Shown: positions 1-9,059, numbered from the stretch's first letter. The stretch is DNA of 22,051 nucleotides from Burkholderiaceae bacterium (GCA_025458585.1 JALOSD010000013.1:1-22051), one strand, 5' to 3'. Numbers and translations: made by a program. The notes: a model not told the origin generated them from the letters alone.

Positions 1-48
1 ACCATCACCAAGAGCTGACCCGCTCTCGGATCGTCTCGCCCCCACCCT

Positions 49-83
49 GGACCCCGGCGAACGAGCCGGGAGAACCGGGGTCC
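49..83 (+). promoter_or_regulatory. Perfect 9-bp inverted repeat in the asd leader
   Basis: GGACCCCGG at 49-57 is the exact reverse complement of CCGGGGTCC at 75-83, with a 17-nt loop. One wobble and one Watson-Crick pair extend the stem outwards (48/84, 47/85). There is no T-run after it, so it is not a standard intrinsic terminator. It could end an upstream transcript (leuB usually precedes asd in Burkholderiales) or fold in the asd leader. The rest of 1-108 shows no complete gene; bases 1-18 read as five codons and a stop and may be the tail of the preceding gene, which cannot be identified. Confidence 0.4.
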
Positions 84-108
84 GGATGCACGGAAAGGCA
101 AGACTGAC

Positions 109-1278
109 ATGGCGATCTCCTCCCAACCTCTCGTCGGCCTCGTCGGCTGGCGCGGCATGGTCGGCTCGGTCCTGATGGACCGCATGACGGCCGAGCGCGA
201 CTTCGACCTGATCGAGCCGCTGTTCTTCTCCACCTCGAACGCCGGCGGCGCCGCGCCGGCGCAGGCGAGGAACGAGACGACGCTGCGCGACGCCCACGAC
301 CTCGACGAGCTGAAGCGCTGCGAAGTGATCGTCAGCTGCCAGGGCGGCGACTACACGAGCGAGGTGTTCCCGAAGCTGCGCGCTGCCGGCTGGAACGGCC
401 ACTGGATCGACGCCGCGAGCACGCTTCGGATGAAGGACGACGCCGTCATCATCCTCGACCCCGTGAACCTGCCGGTGATCAGGAACGCGCTTGCGCGGGG
501 CGCGCGCAACTGGATCGGCGGCAACTGCACCGTCAGCTGCATGCTGATGGGCGTCGGTGCGCTGTACAAGGCCGGGCTCGTCGAGTGGATGAGCACGATG
601 ACCTACCAGGCCGCCTCGGGCGGGGGCGCGCAGCACATGCGCGAGCTGCTGACGCAGTTCGGCACGCTCAACGCCGAGGTGAAGGCGCTGCTCGGCGACC
701 CCAAGAGCGCGATCCTCGAGATCGACCGCAAGGTGATCGCGAAGCAGCGCAGCCTCACCGCCGACGAGACGGCGAACTTCGGCGTGCCGCTCGGCGGCTC
801 GCTGATCCCGTGGATCGACAAGGACCTGGGGATCGGCAAGGGCCGCGACGAGCCCGGCTGGGGCGTGAGCCGCGAAGAGTGGAAGGGCATGGCCGAGACG
901 AACAAGATTCTCGGCCAGGGCGAGGGTTTCGGCACGCCGGCGGTGCCCGTCGACGGCTTCTGCGTGCGCGTTGGCGCGATGCGCTGTCACAGCCAGGCGC
1001 TGACGTTCAAGCTCAACAAGGACGTCCCGGTGGCCGACGTCGAGGCGATGATCGCCGCCGACAACGACTGGGTGAAGGTCGTGCCGAACACGCGCGAGGC
1101 GACGCTCGAGCACCTGACGCCGGTGGCGGTGACGGGCACGATGACGATTCCGGTCGGCCGCATCCGCAAGCTGGCGATGGGCCCCGAGTACCTCGGCGCG
1201 TTCACGATCGGCGACCAGCTGCTGTGGGGCGCGGCCGAGCCGCTGCGCCGGATGCTGCGCATCCTGCTCGAGGCGTGA
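109..1278 (+). CDS. asd: Aspartate-semialdehyde dehydrogenase
   Basis: Reduces L-aspartyl-4-phosphate to aspartate semialdehyde with NADPH in the cytosol, the branch step towards lysine/diaminopimelate, threonine and methionine. The 389-aa protein has the N-terminal nucleotide loop GLVGWRGMVGS (residues 10-20), the active-site segment GGNCTVSCM with nucleophile Cys140, and the RVGAMRCHSQ motif with catalytic His294. The length fits the Gram-negative class of the family (about 370 aa). The ATG at 109 is preceded by a GGAAAGG-like ribosome site at 92-98. It lies upstream of fimV on the same strand, as in many Burkholderiales. The homoserine branch it feeds is used by metZ later in the window. 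The reading frame is intact. Confidence 0.97.
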   Translation: MAISSQPLVGLVGWRGMVGSVLMDRMTAERDFDLIEPLFFSTSNAGGAAPAQARNETTLRDAHDLDELKRCEVIVSCQGGDYTSEVFPKLRAAGWNGHWIDAASTLRMKDDAVIILDPVNLPVIRNALARGARNWIGGNCTVSCMLMGVGALYKAGLVEWMSTMTYQAASGGGAQHMRELLTQFGTLNAEVKALLGDPKSAILEIDRKVIAKQRSLTADETANFGVPLGGSLIPWIDKDLGIGKGRDEPGWGVSREEWKGMAETNKILGQGEGFGTPAVPVDGFCVRVGAMRCHSQALTFKLNKDVPVADVEAMIAADNDWVKVVPNTREATLEHLTPVAVTGTMTIPVGRIRKLAMGPEYLGAFTIGDQLLWGAAEPLRRMLRILLEA

Positions 1279-1343
1279 GCCCGTCGGGGCGGCGGGCCGG
1301 TGCGCGGCCGCCCCACAACGCGCAAGAAGCGTGACAAATCCGT

Positions 1344-1370
1344 CCCGAGTCCCCGGTTTGCGGGCTCGGG
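1344..1370 (+). terminator. Stem-loop after asd, without T-run
   Basis: CCCGAG (1344-1349) pairs with CTCGGG (1365-1370). After a single bulged T, CCC (1351-1353) pairs with GGG (1362-1364), leaving an 8-nt loop. It lies 66 nt past the asd stop. The lack of a T-tract makes it a possible Rho-assisted end or a processing hairpin rather than a certain terminator. Confidence 0.4.
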
Positions 1371-1400
1371 GCACGGCCTATGCTTCATCCGGCGCGATCA

Positions 1401-1435
1401 TTGCCGATCGACAGGTGGCGTGCCGGCATTAGACT
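1401..1435 (+). promoter_or_regulatory. Possible weak promoter for fimV
   Basis: TAGACT (1430-1435) resembles a -10 box and lies about 40 nt before the fimV start. The only -35-like hexamer, TTGCCG (1401-1406), is 23 nt away, which is too far for a standard sigma70 promoter. A start site would fall near 1442, just ahead of the GGGAGG ribosome site at 1452-1457. Tentative. Confidence 0.25.
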
Positions 1436-1471
1436 CGCCGCCACAGGCCCCGGGAGGCCGGAACATCAGCG

Positions 1472-3979
1472 TTGGGAGTGGCTTTGGACGTCAAGACGGG
1501 AACACCGGGGCGCTTCGCCCTGAGAAGCGTGGCGGCGGCCGCCCTGTGCGTGCTCGCCACCCAGTCGTGGGCGCTCGGGCTTGGCCGGCTGCAGGTGCAG
1601 TCGGCGCTCGGTGAGGCGCTGCGCGCCGAGATCGATGTCACGAGCCTGACGCCGGAGGAGGCGTCGACGCTGCAGGTGCGCGTGGCGTCGCCCGACATCT
1701 ATCGCGCCGCCGGGCTCGACTACCAGTCGGTGCTGACGGGCACGCGCGCCATCGTGCTGCAGCGCCCCGACGGGCGCACCGTGCTGCGGCTGACGAGCGA
1801 CCGTGCCGTGCAGGAACCGTTCGTCGACGTCATCCTCGAGCTGACGTGGGCGAGCGGGCGCCTCGTGCGCGAGTACACGCTGCTGCTCGACCCGCCGCGC
1901 ATCCAGCCGGCACCGCCCGCGGTGGCCGCAGCACCGGCGCCGGCGGCGCCGGTCGTGACCGCCCCGGTGCGGCCGGTGACGCCGCCGTCTGCGCCGCCGC
2001 CTTCGGCCGCCACGGCGCCCGTGGCGCCGCGTCCGGCACCGCCGGCGGTCGCCGCGGCGCCCGCACCCGCACCCGCAGCCGCAGCCGCGCCGCGCCCGTC
2101 GACCGCAGCCGCCGGAGGCGAGCAGGTCACGGTGCAACGCGGTGACACGCTCAGCCGCATCGCGGCGCGCACCGCGCTGCAAGGCGTCTCGCTCGAGCAG
2201 ATGCTGGTGTCGCTGTACCGCAGCAACCCGCAGGCGTTCATCGAGAACAACATGAACCTGCTCAAGGCCGGCTCGGTGCTCACCGTGCCAGCGGCCGACG
2301 CAGCGTCGCAGCTCTCGCGCGACGAGGCGCTGCAGGTGATCCGCGCGCAGAGCGCCGACTTCAACGCCTACCGGCAGCGCCTCGCCGGCCTCGCGCCCGA
2401 AGTGCACCGCGAGGAGCCGGCGCGTACCGCCACCGGCACGCTGCAGGCGGCGGTCGAGGACCGCCAACCGGCGGCGACCGCGTCCAGCCGGCTCGAGTTG
2501 TCGCAGGGCACGGTGCAGCCATCGTCGCCCGAAGCGCGCGCCTCGCGCGAGGCCGAGCAGCAGGCAACCTCGACGCGCGTGGCCGAGCTGTCGCGCAACG
2601 TGTCGGATCTCGAGCGCCTGGAGCAGGCCGCGCGCGCCGACGCCGCAGCGCCGGCGGCCTCGCCCGTGGCGGCGGCCGCGGCCCCGGCCGAGGCGGCTTC
2701 ACCGGCGCCCGCCGCGCCGGCGGTGATCGTGCCGGCCGTGCCGCCTGTGGTCACCGCACCGCCGCCGCCCGCGCCGGCCCCGGCCGACGAACCCGACTTC
2801 GTCACCAGCCTGCTCGACAACCCGATGGTGCTGCCCGGCGCCGGCGCCCTCGTCGCGTTGCTGCTCGGCCTGGGCATCTACCGCATGCGGCGCGGCAAGG
2901 TGCAGGTCGACAGCGGCGAGACCTCGTTCGCCGAGAGCAAGTCGCCCGCCGACTCGTTCTTCGGCGCGACCGGCGGCCAGCGCGTCGACACGCGCGAGGC
3001 GGCGGCCACCGGCGCGGCCTCTTCGATGAGCTACTCGCTGAGCCAGCTCGACGCGATCGGCGACGTCGACCCGGTCGCCGAGGCCGACGTCTACCTCGCC
3101 TACGGCCGCGACCTGCAGGCCGAGGAGATCCTCAAGGAGGCGATGCGCGCCAACCCCGAGCGTCTGGCGATCCGCACCAAGTTGCTCGAGGTCTACGCCA
3201 AGCGCCGCGATACCAAGGGCTTCGAGCTGCTCGCGCTGCAGCTGCAGGCGATGACGCGCGGCGAAGGCGAGGACTGGCTGAAGGCGCAGGAGCTGGGCCG
3301 CCAGATCGACCCCGACAACCCGCTGTACCGCGCCGGCAGCGCACCGCCGCCGGGCGCCACGCCGGCAGCCGCCGCGCTCGGCGTCTCGACGATCGCGATG
3401 TCGGTGCTGCCGTCGTCGACGGGTTACGGCGCGCTGCAGTCGCGCCAGCCGATCGAGCCCCTGCCGGCGATGGGCAGCGACGTCGACCTCGACCTCGGCG
3501 CCCCGGCGCCCGACGCCGAGCCCTCGGCGCCGGTACCGTTCATGGAGGCGACGCAGCCGATGGCGCCGTCCGCCGGTCTCGCGCCCGATTCGCAGCTCGA
3601 CTTCGAGCTGCCGCTCGACGAGACGCCGGCCGCCACGGCGCCCGCCAAGGCGCCCGAGTTCGACTTCGGCGGCCTGTCGCTCGACCTCGACACCCCCGCA
3701 GCGCCGTCCGCGGCGGCGGCGCCGGCAGCGCCGGCTGCCGACGCCGAACCGCCGATGCTCGACTTCGGCAGCATCGTCGGCGGCAAACCGGTGGAGTGGG
3801 GCGAGAGCACGAGCGGCGACGAGACGCTCGACCCGCTCGAGCGCAAGCTCGAGCTCGCCGACGAGTTCCGCCAGATCGGCGACGTCGAGGGTGCGCGCGA
3901 CCTGCTCGAGGAAGTCATCGCCCGCGGCGGCGAGACGCTGAAGGCGAAGGCGCAGGCGATGCTCGACAGGCTGGTCTGA
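1472..3979 (+). CDS. fimV: FimV-type pilus assembly / polar hub protein
   Basis: Inner-membrane, peptidoglycan-binding protein that in this family supports assembly of the PilQ secretin and type IV pilus function. The 835 aa begin with a signal peptide (about 1-34, likely cut after SWA) and a conserved FimV N-terminal region (35-142). Ala/Pro-rich linkers (about 145-215 and 385-437) flank a LysM-like domain (about 217-273). One membrane helix follows (about 452-471), then a TPR-like segment (about 523-593), a long acidic linker, and the FimV C-terminal domain (about 785-835, LDPLERKLELADEFRQIGD). The start is uncertain: TTG at 1472 and GTG at 1478 are in frame, and GGGAGG at 1452-1457 could serve either. 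The linkers are the main low-complexity DNA in the window. The frame is intact. Family assignment is secure; a role in twitching here is inferred. Confidence 0.92.
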   Translation: MGVALDVKTGTPGRFALRSVAAAALCVLATQSWALGLGRLQVQSALGEALRAEIDVTSLTPEEASTLQVRVASPDIYRAAGLDYQSVLTGTRAIVLQRPDGRTVLRLTSDRAVQEPFVDVILELTWASGRLVREYTLLLDPPRIQPAPPAVAAAPAPAAPVVTAPVRPVTPPSAPPPSAATAPVAPRPAPPAVAAAPAPAPAAAAAPRPSTAAAGGEQVTVQRGDTLSRIAARTALQGVSLEQMLVSLYRSNPQAFIENNMNLLKAGSVLTVPAADAASQLSRDEALQVIRAQSADFNAYRQRLAGLAPEVHREEPARTATGTLQAAVEDRQPAATASSRLELSQGTVQPSSPEARASREAEQQATSTRVAELSRNVSDLERLEQAARADAAAPAASPVAAAAAPAEAASPAPAAPAVIVPAVPPVVTAPPPPAPAPADEPDFVTSLLDNPMVLPGAGALVALLLGLGIYRMRRGKVQVDSGETSFAESKSPADSFFGATGGQRVDTREAAATGAASSMSYSLSQLDAIGDVDPVAEADVYLAYGRDLQAEEILKEAMRANPERLAIRTKLLEVYAKRRDTKGFELLALQLQAMTRGEGEDWLKAQELGRQIDPDNPLYRAGSAPPPGATPAAAALGVSTIAMSVLPSSTGYGALQSRQPIEPLPAMGSDVDLDLGAPAPDAEPSAPVPFMEATQPMAPSAGLAPDSQLDFELPLDETPAATAPAKAPEFDFGGLSLDLDTPAAPSAAAAPAAPAADAEPPMLDFGSIVGGKPVEWGESTSGDETLDPLERKLELADEFRQIGDVEGARDLLEEVIARGGETLKAKAQAMLDRLV

Positions 3980-3987
3980 CCGGCGAC

Positions 3988-4851
3988 GTGGCGTCGCGGC
4001 TCGCGCTGGGCGTCAGCTACCGCGGCAGCGCCTACCACGGCTGGCAGAGCCAGCCCGACGGCCTTACCGTCCAGGACCACCTCGAGCAGGCGCTGTCGGC
4101 GTTCGCCGACGCGCCGGTGACGACCGTCTGCGCGGGCCGCACCGACGCCGGCGTGCACGCGCTGAACCAGGTCGTGCACGTCGACGCGCCGGTCGACCGC
4201 GAACCGTTCTCGTGGGTGCGCGGCACCAACCGCTTCCTGCCGGGCGACATCGCGGTGCAGTGGTGCCGGCCGGTCGGCGCCGACTTCCACGCCCGCAGCA
4301 GCGCGCTTGGCCGGCGCTACGCCTACCTCGTGCTCGAGTCGCCAGTGCGCCCGGCGCTCGAGGCGGGGCTGGCGGGGTGGGTGTTCCGCCCGCTCGACCT
4401 CGACGCGATGCGTGCCGCCGCCGAGCTGCTGATCGGCACGCACGACTTCAGCGCGTTCCGTGCCGCGGCATGCCAGGCGGCGAGCCCGGTGAAGGTATTG
4501 CGCGCCATCGAGATCGCGCGCCGCGGCGCATACTGGCGCTTCGACTTCGACGCCAGCGCGTTCCTGCACCACATGGTGCGCAACCTCATGGGCTGCCTCG
4601 TCGCGGTGGGGCAGGGCCGTCACCCGCCGGCGTGGATCGGCGACGTGCTCGCCTCGCGCCGGCGCGAGGTCGCCGCACCCACGTTCGCGCCCGACGGCCT
4701 CTACTTCGTCGGCCCGTACTACGAGGCGCGGCACGGGCTGCCCGCCGCCACGCCCGCGAGCTCGACCGCCACGTCGGCATGCAGTGCCGCGAGCCCGGCG
4801 TCGAAGGTTGCCAGGCGGCCGCGGTGCCTGCGAGCCAGCGCCGCCAGGTAG
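3988..4851 (+). CDS. truA: tRNA pseudouridine(38-40) synthase TruA
   Basis: Converts uridines 38-40 in the anticodon arm of tRNAs to pseudouridine. The GTG at 3988 is 8 nt after the fimV stop and gives the usual TruA N-terminus (LALGVSYRGSAYHGWQSQPDG). The catalytic Asp lies in CAGRTDAGVHALNQVVH, followed by GRRYAYLV, HDFSAFRAAACQA, and the C-terminal HHMVRNLMG and PDGLYFVGPYY blocks. The predicted 287 aa exceeds the roughly 260-270 usual for the family. After the conserved HGLP near 4741, about 34 residues of Ala/Ser/Arg-rich tail run antisense through the 3' end of the PIN-toxin gene to a TAG at 4849-4851. The tail looks acquired when the native 3' end was replaced. fimV-truA order is normal for the group. 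Confidence 0.93.
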   Translation: MASRLALGVSYRGSAYHGWQSQPDGLTVQDHLEQALSAFADAPVTTVCAGRTDAGVHALNQVVHVDAPVDREPFSWVRGTNRFLPGDIAVQWCRPVGADFHARSSALGRRYAYLVLESPVRPALEAGLAGWVFRPLDLDAMRAAAELLIGTHDFSAFRAAACQAASPVKVLRAIEIARRGAYWRFDFDASAFLHHMVRNLMGCLVAVGQGRHPPAWIGDVLASRRREVAAPTFAPDGLYFVGPYYEARHGLPAATPASSTATSACSAASPASKVARRPRCLRASAAR

Positions 4852-5164
4852 GCGTCGGTGACCTGCCGGTGGCCCACCAGGCCGCGCAGCGAGACCTGCG
4901 CATAGTCGAGGTCGTCGGCCCAGAAGCGGTGGCGCGGGTGCATCGTGACACCGGCCAGTACGGCCAGCGCGTCGCCGGCCGACAGGTCGCCGAGGCGCAT
5001 CAGCAGCCGCACCAGCGTGCCCTGCGTGATCGGGCAGGTGGCGAAGGGGTGGTCGCCGCTCGCGAACCAGGCCTGCGCCGGACGGTGGTGGACGTGAGTG
5101 CTCGTGACCAGGCCACCAGCACGTTCCCGTCCAGCAGCGTCGCCGCCGAGGCGTCGGGCGTCAT
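4719..5164 (-). pseudogene. VapC-like PIN-domain toxin, frame broken by one base
   Basis: The minus-strand ATG at 5164-5162 overlaps the antitoxin stop as ATGA. The first frame reads MTPDASAATLLDGNVLVA, a PIN start with the first acidic residue (Asp12). Near 5110 it shifts: the next frame continues VTSTHVHHRPAQAWFASGD, then CPITQGTLVRLLMRL, and later WADDLDY, VTDAYLAALARRH and ATFDAGL, the conserved blocks and remaining acidic residues of a PIN ribonuclease. Adding one base between GCC and TGG restores about 148 codons. As written, only a 97-aa internal product (from 5012) lacking Asp12 is possible. The last 133 bp overlap truA antisense. VapC-type toxins are Mg-dependent RNases that cut tRNA or rRNA; the target here is unknown. 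Either a decayed toxin or a sequencing error. Confidence 0.8.
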
Positions 5165-5406
5165 GGCTCGTCTTCGACCGCCTTGACGTCGTCGGGCGTC
5201 ACGGGCCGCGCCAGGTGGACGGTGGGCAGGCCGGTGGCGGCCGCGCGCGACACCGTGCCCGGCGCTTCGCGATGGCCGGTGCTCGAGGCCTCGAGGCCAC
5301 GCAGCATCAGTTCGACCGCCATCGCACTGCGGCTGCGCCCGGTGTGCTGGGCCAGCGACGAGACGATGCGGTGCAGATCTTCGGGGAGGTCGACGGTCGT
5401 TCGCAT
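5161..5406 (-). CDS. Ribbon-helix-helix antitoxin (VapB/CopG type)
   Basis: An 81-aa protein with a typical ribbon-helix-helix N-terminus: the strand MRTTVDLPEDLHRIV, then two helices with a GRSRSAMAVELMLRGLE turn (to about residue 40). A flexible tail ending TPDDVKAVEDEP would bind and mask the toxin. It probably dimerises on DNA and represses its own operon. It precedes the PIN gene with a 4-nt ATGA overlap, the standard antitoxin-toxin layout. The start could be the ATG at 5406 or the adjacent in-frame ATG at 5409. The promoter -10 ends 6 nt before 5406, so the mRNA is probably leaderless. The pair sits antisense between truA and trpF, which are usually adjacent in this group. Confidence 0.85.
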   Translation of the reverse strand: MRTTVDLPEDLHRIVSSLAQHTGRSRSAMAVELMLRGLEASSTGHREAPGTVSRAAATGLPTVHLARPVTPDDVKAVEDEP

Positions 5407-5410
5407 CATT

Positions 5411-5425
5411 GCATCATAGTGATGC
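5411..5425 (-). promoter_or_regulatory. Palindromic operator candidate of the TA operon
   Basis: GCATCA-TAG-TGATGC is a perfect 6-bp inverted repeat with a 3-nt spacer. A further GCATCAT half-site lies at 5403-5409 in direct orientation, over the start codon. The palindrome covers the -10 box of the TA promoter, where a bound antitoxin dimer would block RNA polymerase. Sites of this shape are common for ribbon-helix-helix autorepressors; binding here is inferred. Confidence 0.6.
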
Positions 5426-5441
5426 TGCATCTGTGCGTCAA
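5413..5441 (-). promoter_or_regulatory. Sigma70-like promoter of the TA operon
   Basis: On the minus strand TTGACG (5441-5436) and TATGAT (5418-5413) are separated by exactly 17 nt, close to consensus at both boxes. The start site is predicted at about 5406, the first base of the antitoxin ATG. It is one of the two best-formed promoters in the window. Confidence 0.75.
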
Positions 5442-5508
5442 CGCGATGCGGATCGACCGGCCACCCCCGACGGGCGGCACGTCGCCGGCTCGTACTACGA
5501 TGCGCGGC

Positions 5509-6201
5509 ATGGACCGCCCGCCACCGCCGCCGGGGCCGAACGGCCCGCGTGAAGCACCGCTGCACCGCACGCGCATCAAAATCTGCGGGCTGATTCGCGA
5601 AGCCGACGTCGACGCCGCCGTCGACGCGGGGGCGGACGCGATCGGCTTCGTGCTCTACCTGAAGAGCCCGCGTGCTGTGAGCGCCGAGCGCGCCGGGGAA
5701 CTGGCGCGGCGCCTGCCGCCGTTCGTCACGCCGGTGCTGCTGTTCGTCAACGCCGGCGCGGCTGAAGTCGCCGCCGGCCTCCACGCGGTGCCGCACGCGC
5801 TGCTGCAGTTCCACGGCGACGAGACGCCGGCGCAGTGCGACGCCGCCGGCCGGCCATACCTGCGCGCCGCGCGGATGGCGCCGGGGTTCGATTTGCTAGA
5901 CTTTGCCGCCCGTTTCCTGAGCGCCAGCGGCCTGCTGCTCGACGCGCACGTCGAGGGCTACGGCGGCGGCGGAAAGGTGTTCGATTGGTCCTCGATTCCC
6001 CCCGGCGTGCCCTGTCCGGTCGTTTTGTCTGGTGGGTTGAATCCTGCCAACGTGATCGATGGCGTGCTGCGCGTGCGGCCCTGGGCCGTTGACGTGAGCT
6101 CCGGCGTCGAGAGCGCGAGAGGCATCAAGGATGCCGCGCTCATGCGCCGGTTCTGCCAGGCGGTGCGCGAGGCCGACATGCGCCTCGCCACCGCGACCTG
6201 A
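5509..6201 (+). CDS. trpF: Phosphoribosylanthranilate isomerase
   Basis: Catalyses the Amadori rearrangement of N-(5-phosphoribosyl)anthranilate to CdRP in tryptophan synthesis. From the ATG at 5509 the protein is 230 aa. The catalytic Cys26 lies in RIKICGLIREADV and the catalytic Asp145 in LLLDAHVEGYGGGGKVFDW. The phosphate-binding segments VVLSGGLNPANV and VDVSSGVESARGIKD follow. A second ATG at 5500 is in frame. The first 18 residues are Pro-rich and outside the usual barrel. No clear ribosome site precedes either ATG; a weak -10-like TACGAT at 5496-5501 would put transcription start at the 5509 ATG, so a leaderless message is possible. It is 12 nt upstream of trpB. In related genomes it follows truA directly, but here the TA pair intervenes. 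Confidence 0.95.
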   Translation: MDRPPPPPGPNGPREAPLHRTRIKICGLIREADVDAAVDAGADAIGFVLYLKSPRAVSAERAGELARRLPPFVTPVLLFVNAGAAEVAAGLHAVPHALLQFHGDETPAQCDAAGRPYLRAARMAPGFDLLDFAARFLSASGLLLDAHVEGYGGGGKVFDWSSIPPGVPCPVVLSGGLNPANVIDGVLRVRPWAVDVSSGVESARGIKDAALMRRFCQAVREADMRLATAT

Positions 6202-6213
6202 GAACACCCCGAG

Positions 6214-7344
<1,131 letters not shown>

Positions 7345-7348
<4 letters not shown>

Positions 7349-8148
7349 ACAGCCGCATCGCCGCCACCTTCGAGCGCCTGAAGGGCGAGGGCCGCAAGGC
7401 GCTGATCCCGTTCGTCACCGCCGGCGACCCGTACCCCGACGCCACCGTCGACGTGCTGCACGCGCTGGCCGACGGCGGCGCCGACGTGATCGAGCTCGGC
7501 GTGCCGTTTTCCGACCCGATGGCCGATGGCCCCGTGATCCAGAAGGCGGCCGAGCGTGCGCTCGCGCAGGGCATCGGGATGGCGCAGGTGCTGGGCTACG
7601 TGCGCGCGTTCCGCGAGCGCGACGCGACGACGCCGCTCGTGCTGATGGGTTACGCGAACCCGATCGAGCGCTACGGCATCGAGCGCTTCGTCGCCGACGC
7701 GAAAGCCGCCGGCGTCGACGGCGTGCTCGTTGTCGACTACCCGCCGGAGGAAGCCGAGGGCTTCGCGCGCACGCTGCAGGGGCAGGGGCTCGATCCGATC
7801 TTCCTGCTCGCGCCGACATCGACCGACGAGCGCATCGCCGAGGTCGGCCGCATCGCCAGCGGCTACGTCTACTACGTGTCGCTGAAGGGCGTCACCGGCG
7901 CCGGCCACCTCGACACCGAGTCGGTCGCGGCGATGCTGCCGCGCATCCGCGCGCGCGTGAGCGTGCCGGTGGGCGTCGGCTTCGGCATCCGCGATGCACA
8001 ATCGGCGCGCGCCGTCGGGGCCGTCGCCGACGCCGTCGTCATCGGCTCGCGCCTGGTGCAGGTCCTCGAAGCCGCGCCGCGCGAGCGGGTGGCCGACGCC
8101 GCGCGCGGCTTCGTGGCCGAGATCCGCGCCGCCCTCGACTCTCTCTGA
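7345..8148 (+). CDS. trpA: Tryptophan synthase alpha chain
   Basis: Cleaves indole-3-glycerol phosphate to indole and glyceraldehyde 3-phosphate; indole normally tunnels to TrpB in the alpha2-beta2 complex. The 267-aa TIM barrel carries catalytic Glu50 and Asp61 in ELGVPFSDPMADGP, the loop VLVVDYPPEEAEGF, SLKGVTGAGHLDT, and the phosphate-binding GVGFGIRDAQSA and VIGSRLV segments. The ATG at 7345 overlaps the trpB stop as ATGA, so it is translationally coupled to a trpB that is broken in this sequence. The frame is intact and shows no sign of decay. This argues that the pathway is, or was until recently, in use. Confidence 0.97.
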
Positions 8149-8161
8149 AAGGACATTCCGC

Positions 8162-9034
8162 ATGAGCTGGCTCGAGAAACTGCTGCCACCGAAGATCCAG
8201 CCGACCGACCCGAACGAGCGCCGCACGGTGCCCGAGGGCCTGTGGGTCAAGTGCCCGTCGTGCGAATCGGTGCTCTACAAGGCCGACCTCCAGCAGAACC
8301 TCAACGTCTGCCCGAAGTGCAGCCACCACCACCGTATCGGCGCGCGCGCGCGGCTCGACGCGTTCCTCGACGCCGAGGGCCGCTACGAGATCGGGCAGGA
8401 GGTGCTGCCGGTCGACGCGCTGAAGTTCAAGGACAGCAAGAAGTACCCCGACCGGCTGAAGGACGCGCTCGAGACCACCGGCGAGACCGACGCGCTCGTC
8501 GTGATGGGCGGCGCCGTGATGAGCGTGCCGCTGGTGGCGGCGTGCTTCGAGTTCGACTTCATGGGCGGCTCGATGGGATCGGTCGTTGGCGAGCGTTTCG
8601 TTCGCGGCGTCGACACCGCGCTCGAGCAGAAGGTGCCTTTCGTCTGCTTCACCGCCACCGGCGGCGCGCGCATGCAGGAAGGGCTGCTGTCGCTGCTGCA
8701 GATGGCGAAGACGAACGCCGCGCTGACGCGGCTGGCGAAGGCGAAGCTGCCCTATATCGCGGTGCTGACCGACCCGACGATGGGTGGCGTGTCGGCGAGC
8801 TTCGCGTTCGTCGGCGACGTCGTGATCGCCGAGCCGAAGGCGCTGATCGGCTTCGCCGGCCCGCGCGTGATCGAGAACACGGTGCGCGAGAAGCTGCCCG
8901 AGGGCTTCCAGCGCAGCGAATTCCTGATCGAAAAGGGTGCGCTCGACATGATCGTCGACCGCCGCGAGCTGCGCGCCACCGTCGCGCGGCTGCTCGCGAT
9001 GCTCCAGCGGCAGAGCGCCGACGCCGTCGCGTAA
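8162..9034 (+). CDS. accD: Acetyl-CoA carboxylase carboxyltransferase beta subunit
   Basis: With AccA it transfers the carboxyl group from biotin on AccB to acetyl-CoA, making malonyl-CoA for fatty-acid synthesis. The 290-aa protein has the N-terminal zinc ribbon (Cys31, Cys34, Cys50, Cys53). The crotonase-like carboxyltransferase domain follows, with FMGGSMGSVVGERF, TATGGARMQEG, TDPTMGGVSASFA and GFAGPRVIENTV. The start ATG follows a GAAAGGA ribosome site 8-14 nt upstream. The gene begins 13 nt after trpA and is followed by an intrinsic terminator, so transcription from trpA probably carries through accD and largely stops there. Confidence 0.97.
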   Translation: MSWLEKLLPPKIQPTDPNERRTVPEGLWVKCPSCESVLYKADLQQNLNVCPKCSHHHRIGARARLDAFLDAEGRYEIGQEVLPVDALKFKDSKKYPDRLKDALETTGETDALVVMGGAVMSVPLVAACFEFDFMGGSMGSVVGERFVRGVDTALEQKVPFVCFTATGGARMQEGLLSLLQMAKTNAALTRLAKAKLPYIAVLTDPTMGGVSASFAFVGDVVIAEPKALIGFAGPRVIENTVREKLPEGFQRSEFLIEKGALDMIVDRRELRATVARLLAMLQRQSADAVA

Positions 9035-9059
9035 CCGTACGCTTCGCGAGAGTTCCAGC

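Noticed and set aside
1..18. End of an upstream gene (possibly leuB)
   Set aside because: Only five codons and a stop are present; gene order suggests leuB but the residues are not diagnostic.
1905..2110. Ala/Pro codon repeats in fimV as a functional DNA repeat
   Set aside because: Irregular low-complexity coding for a linker, as usual in FimV; no fixed unit. No CRISPR array or insertion sequence was seen anywhere in the window.
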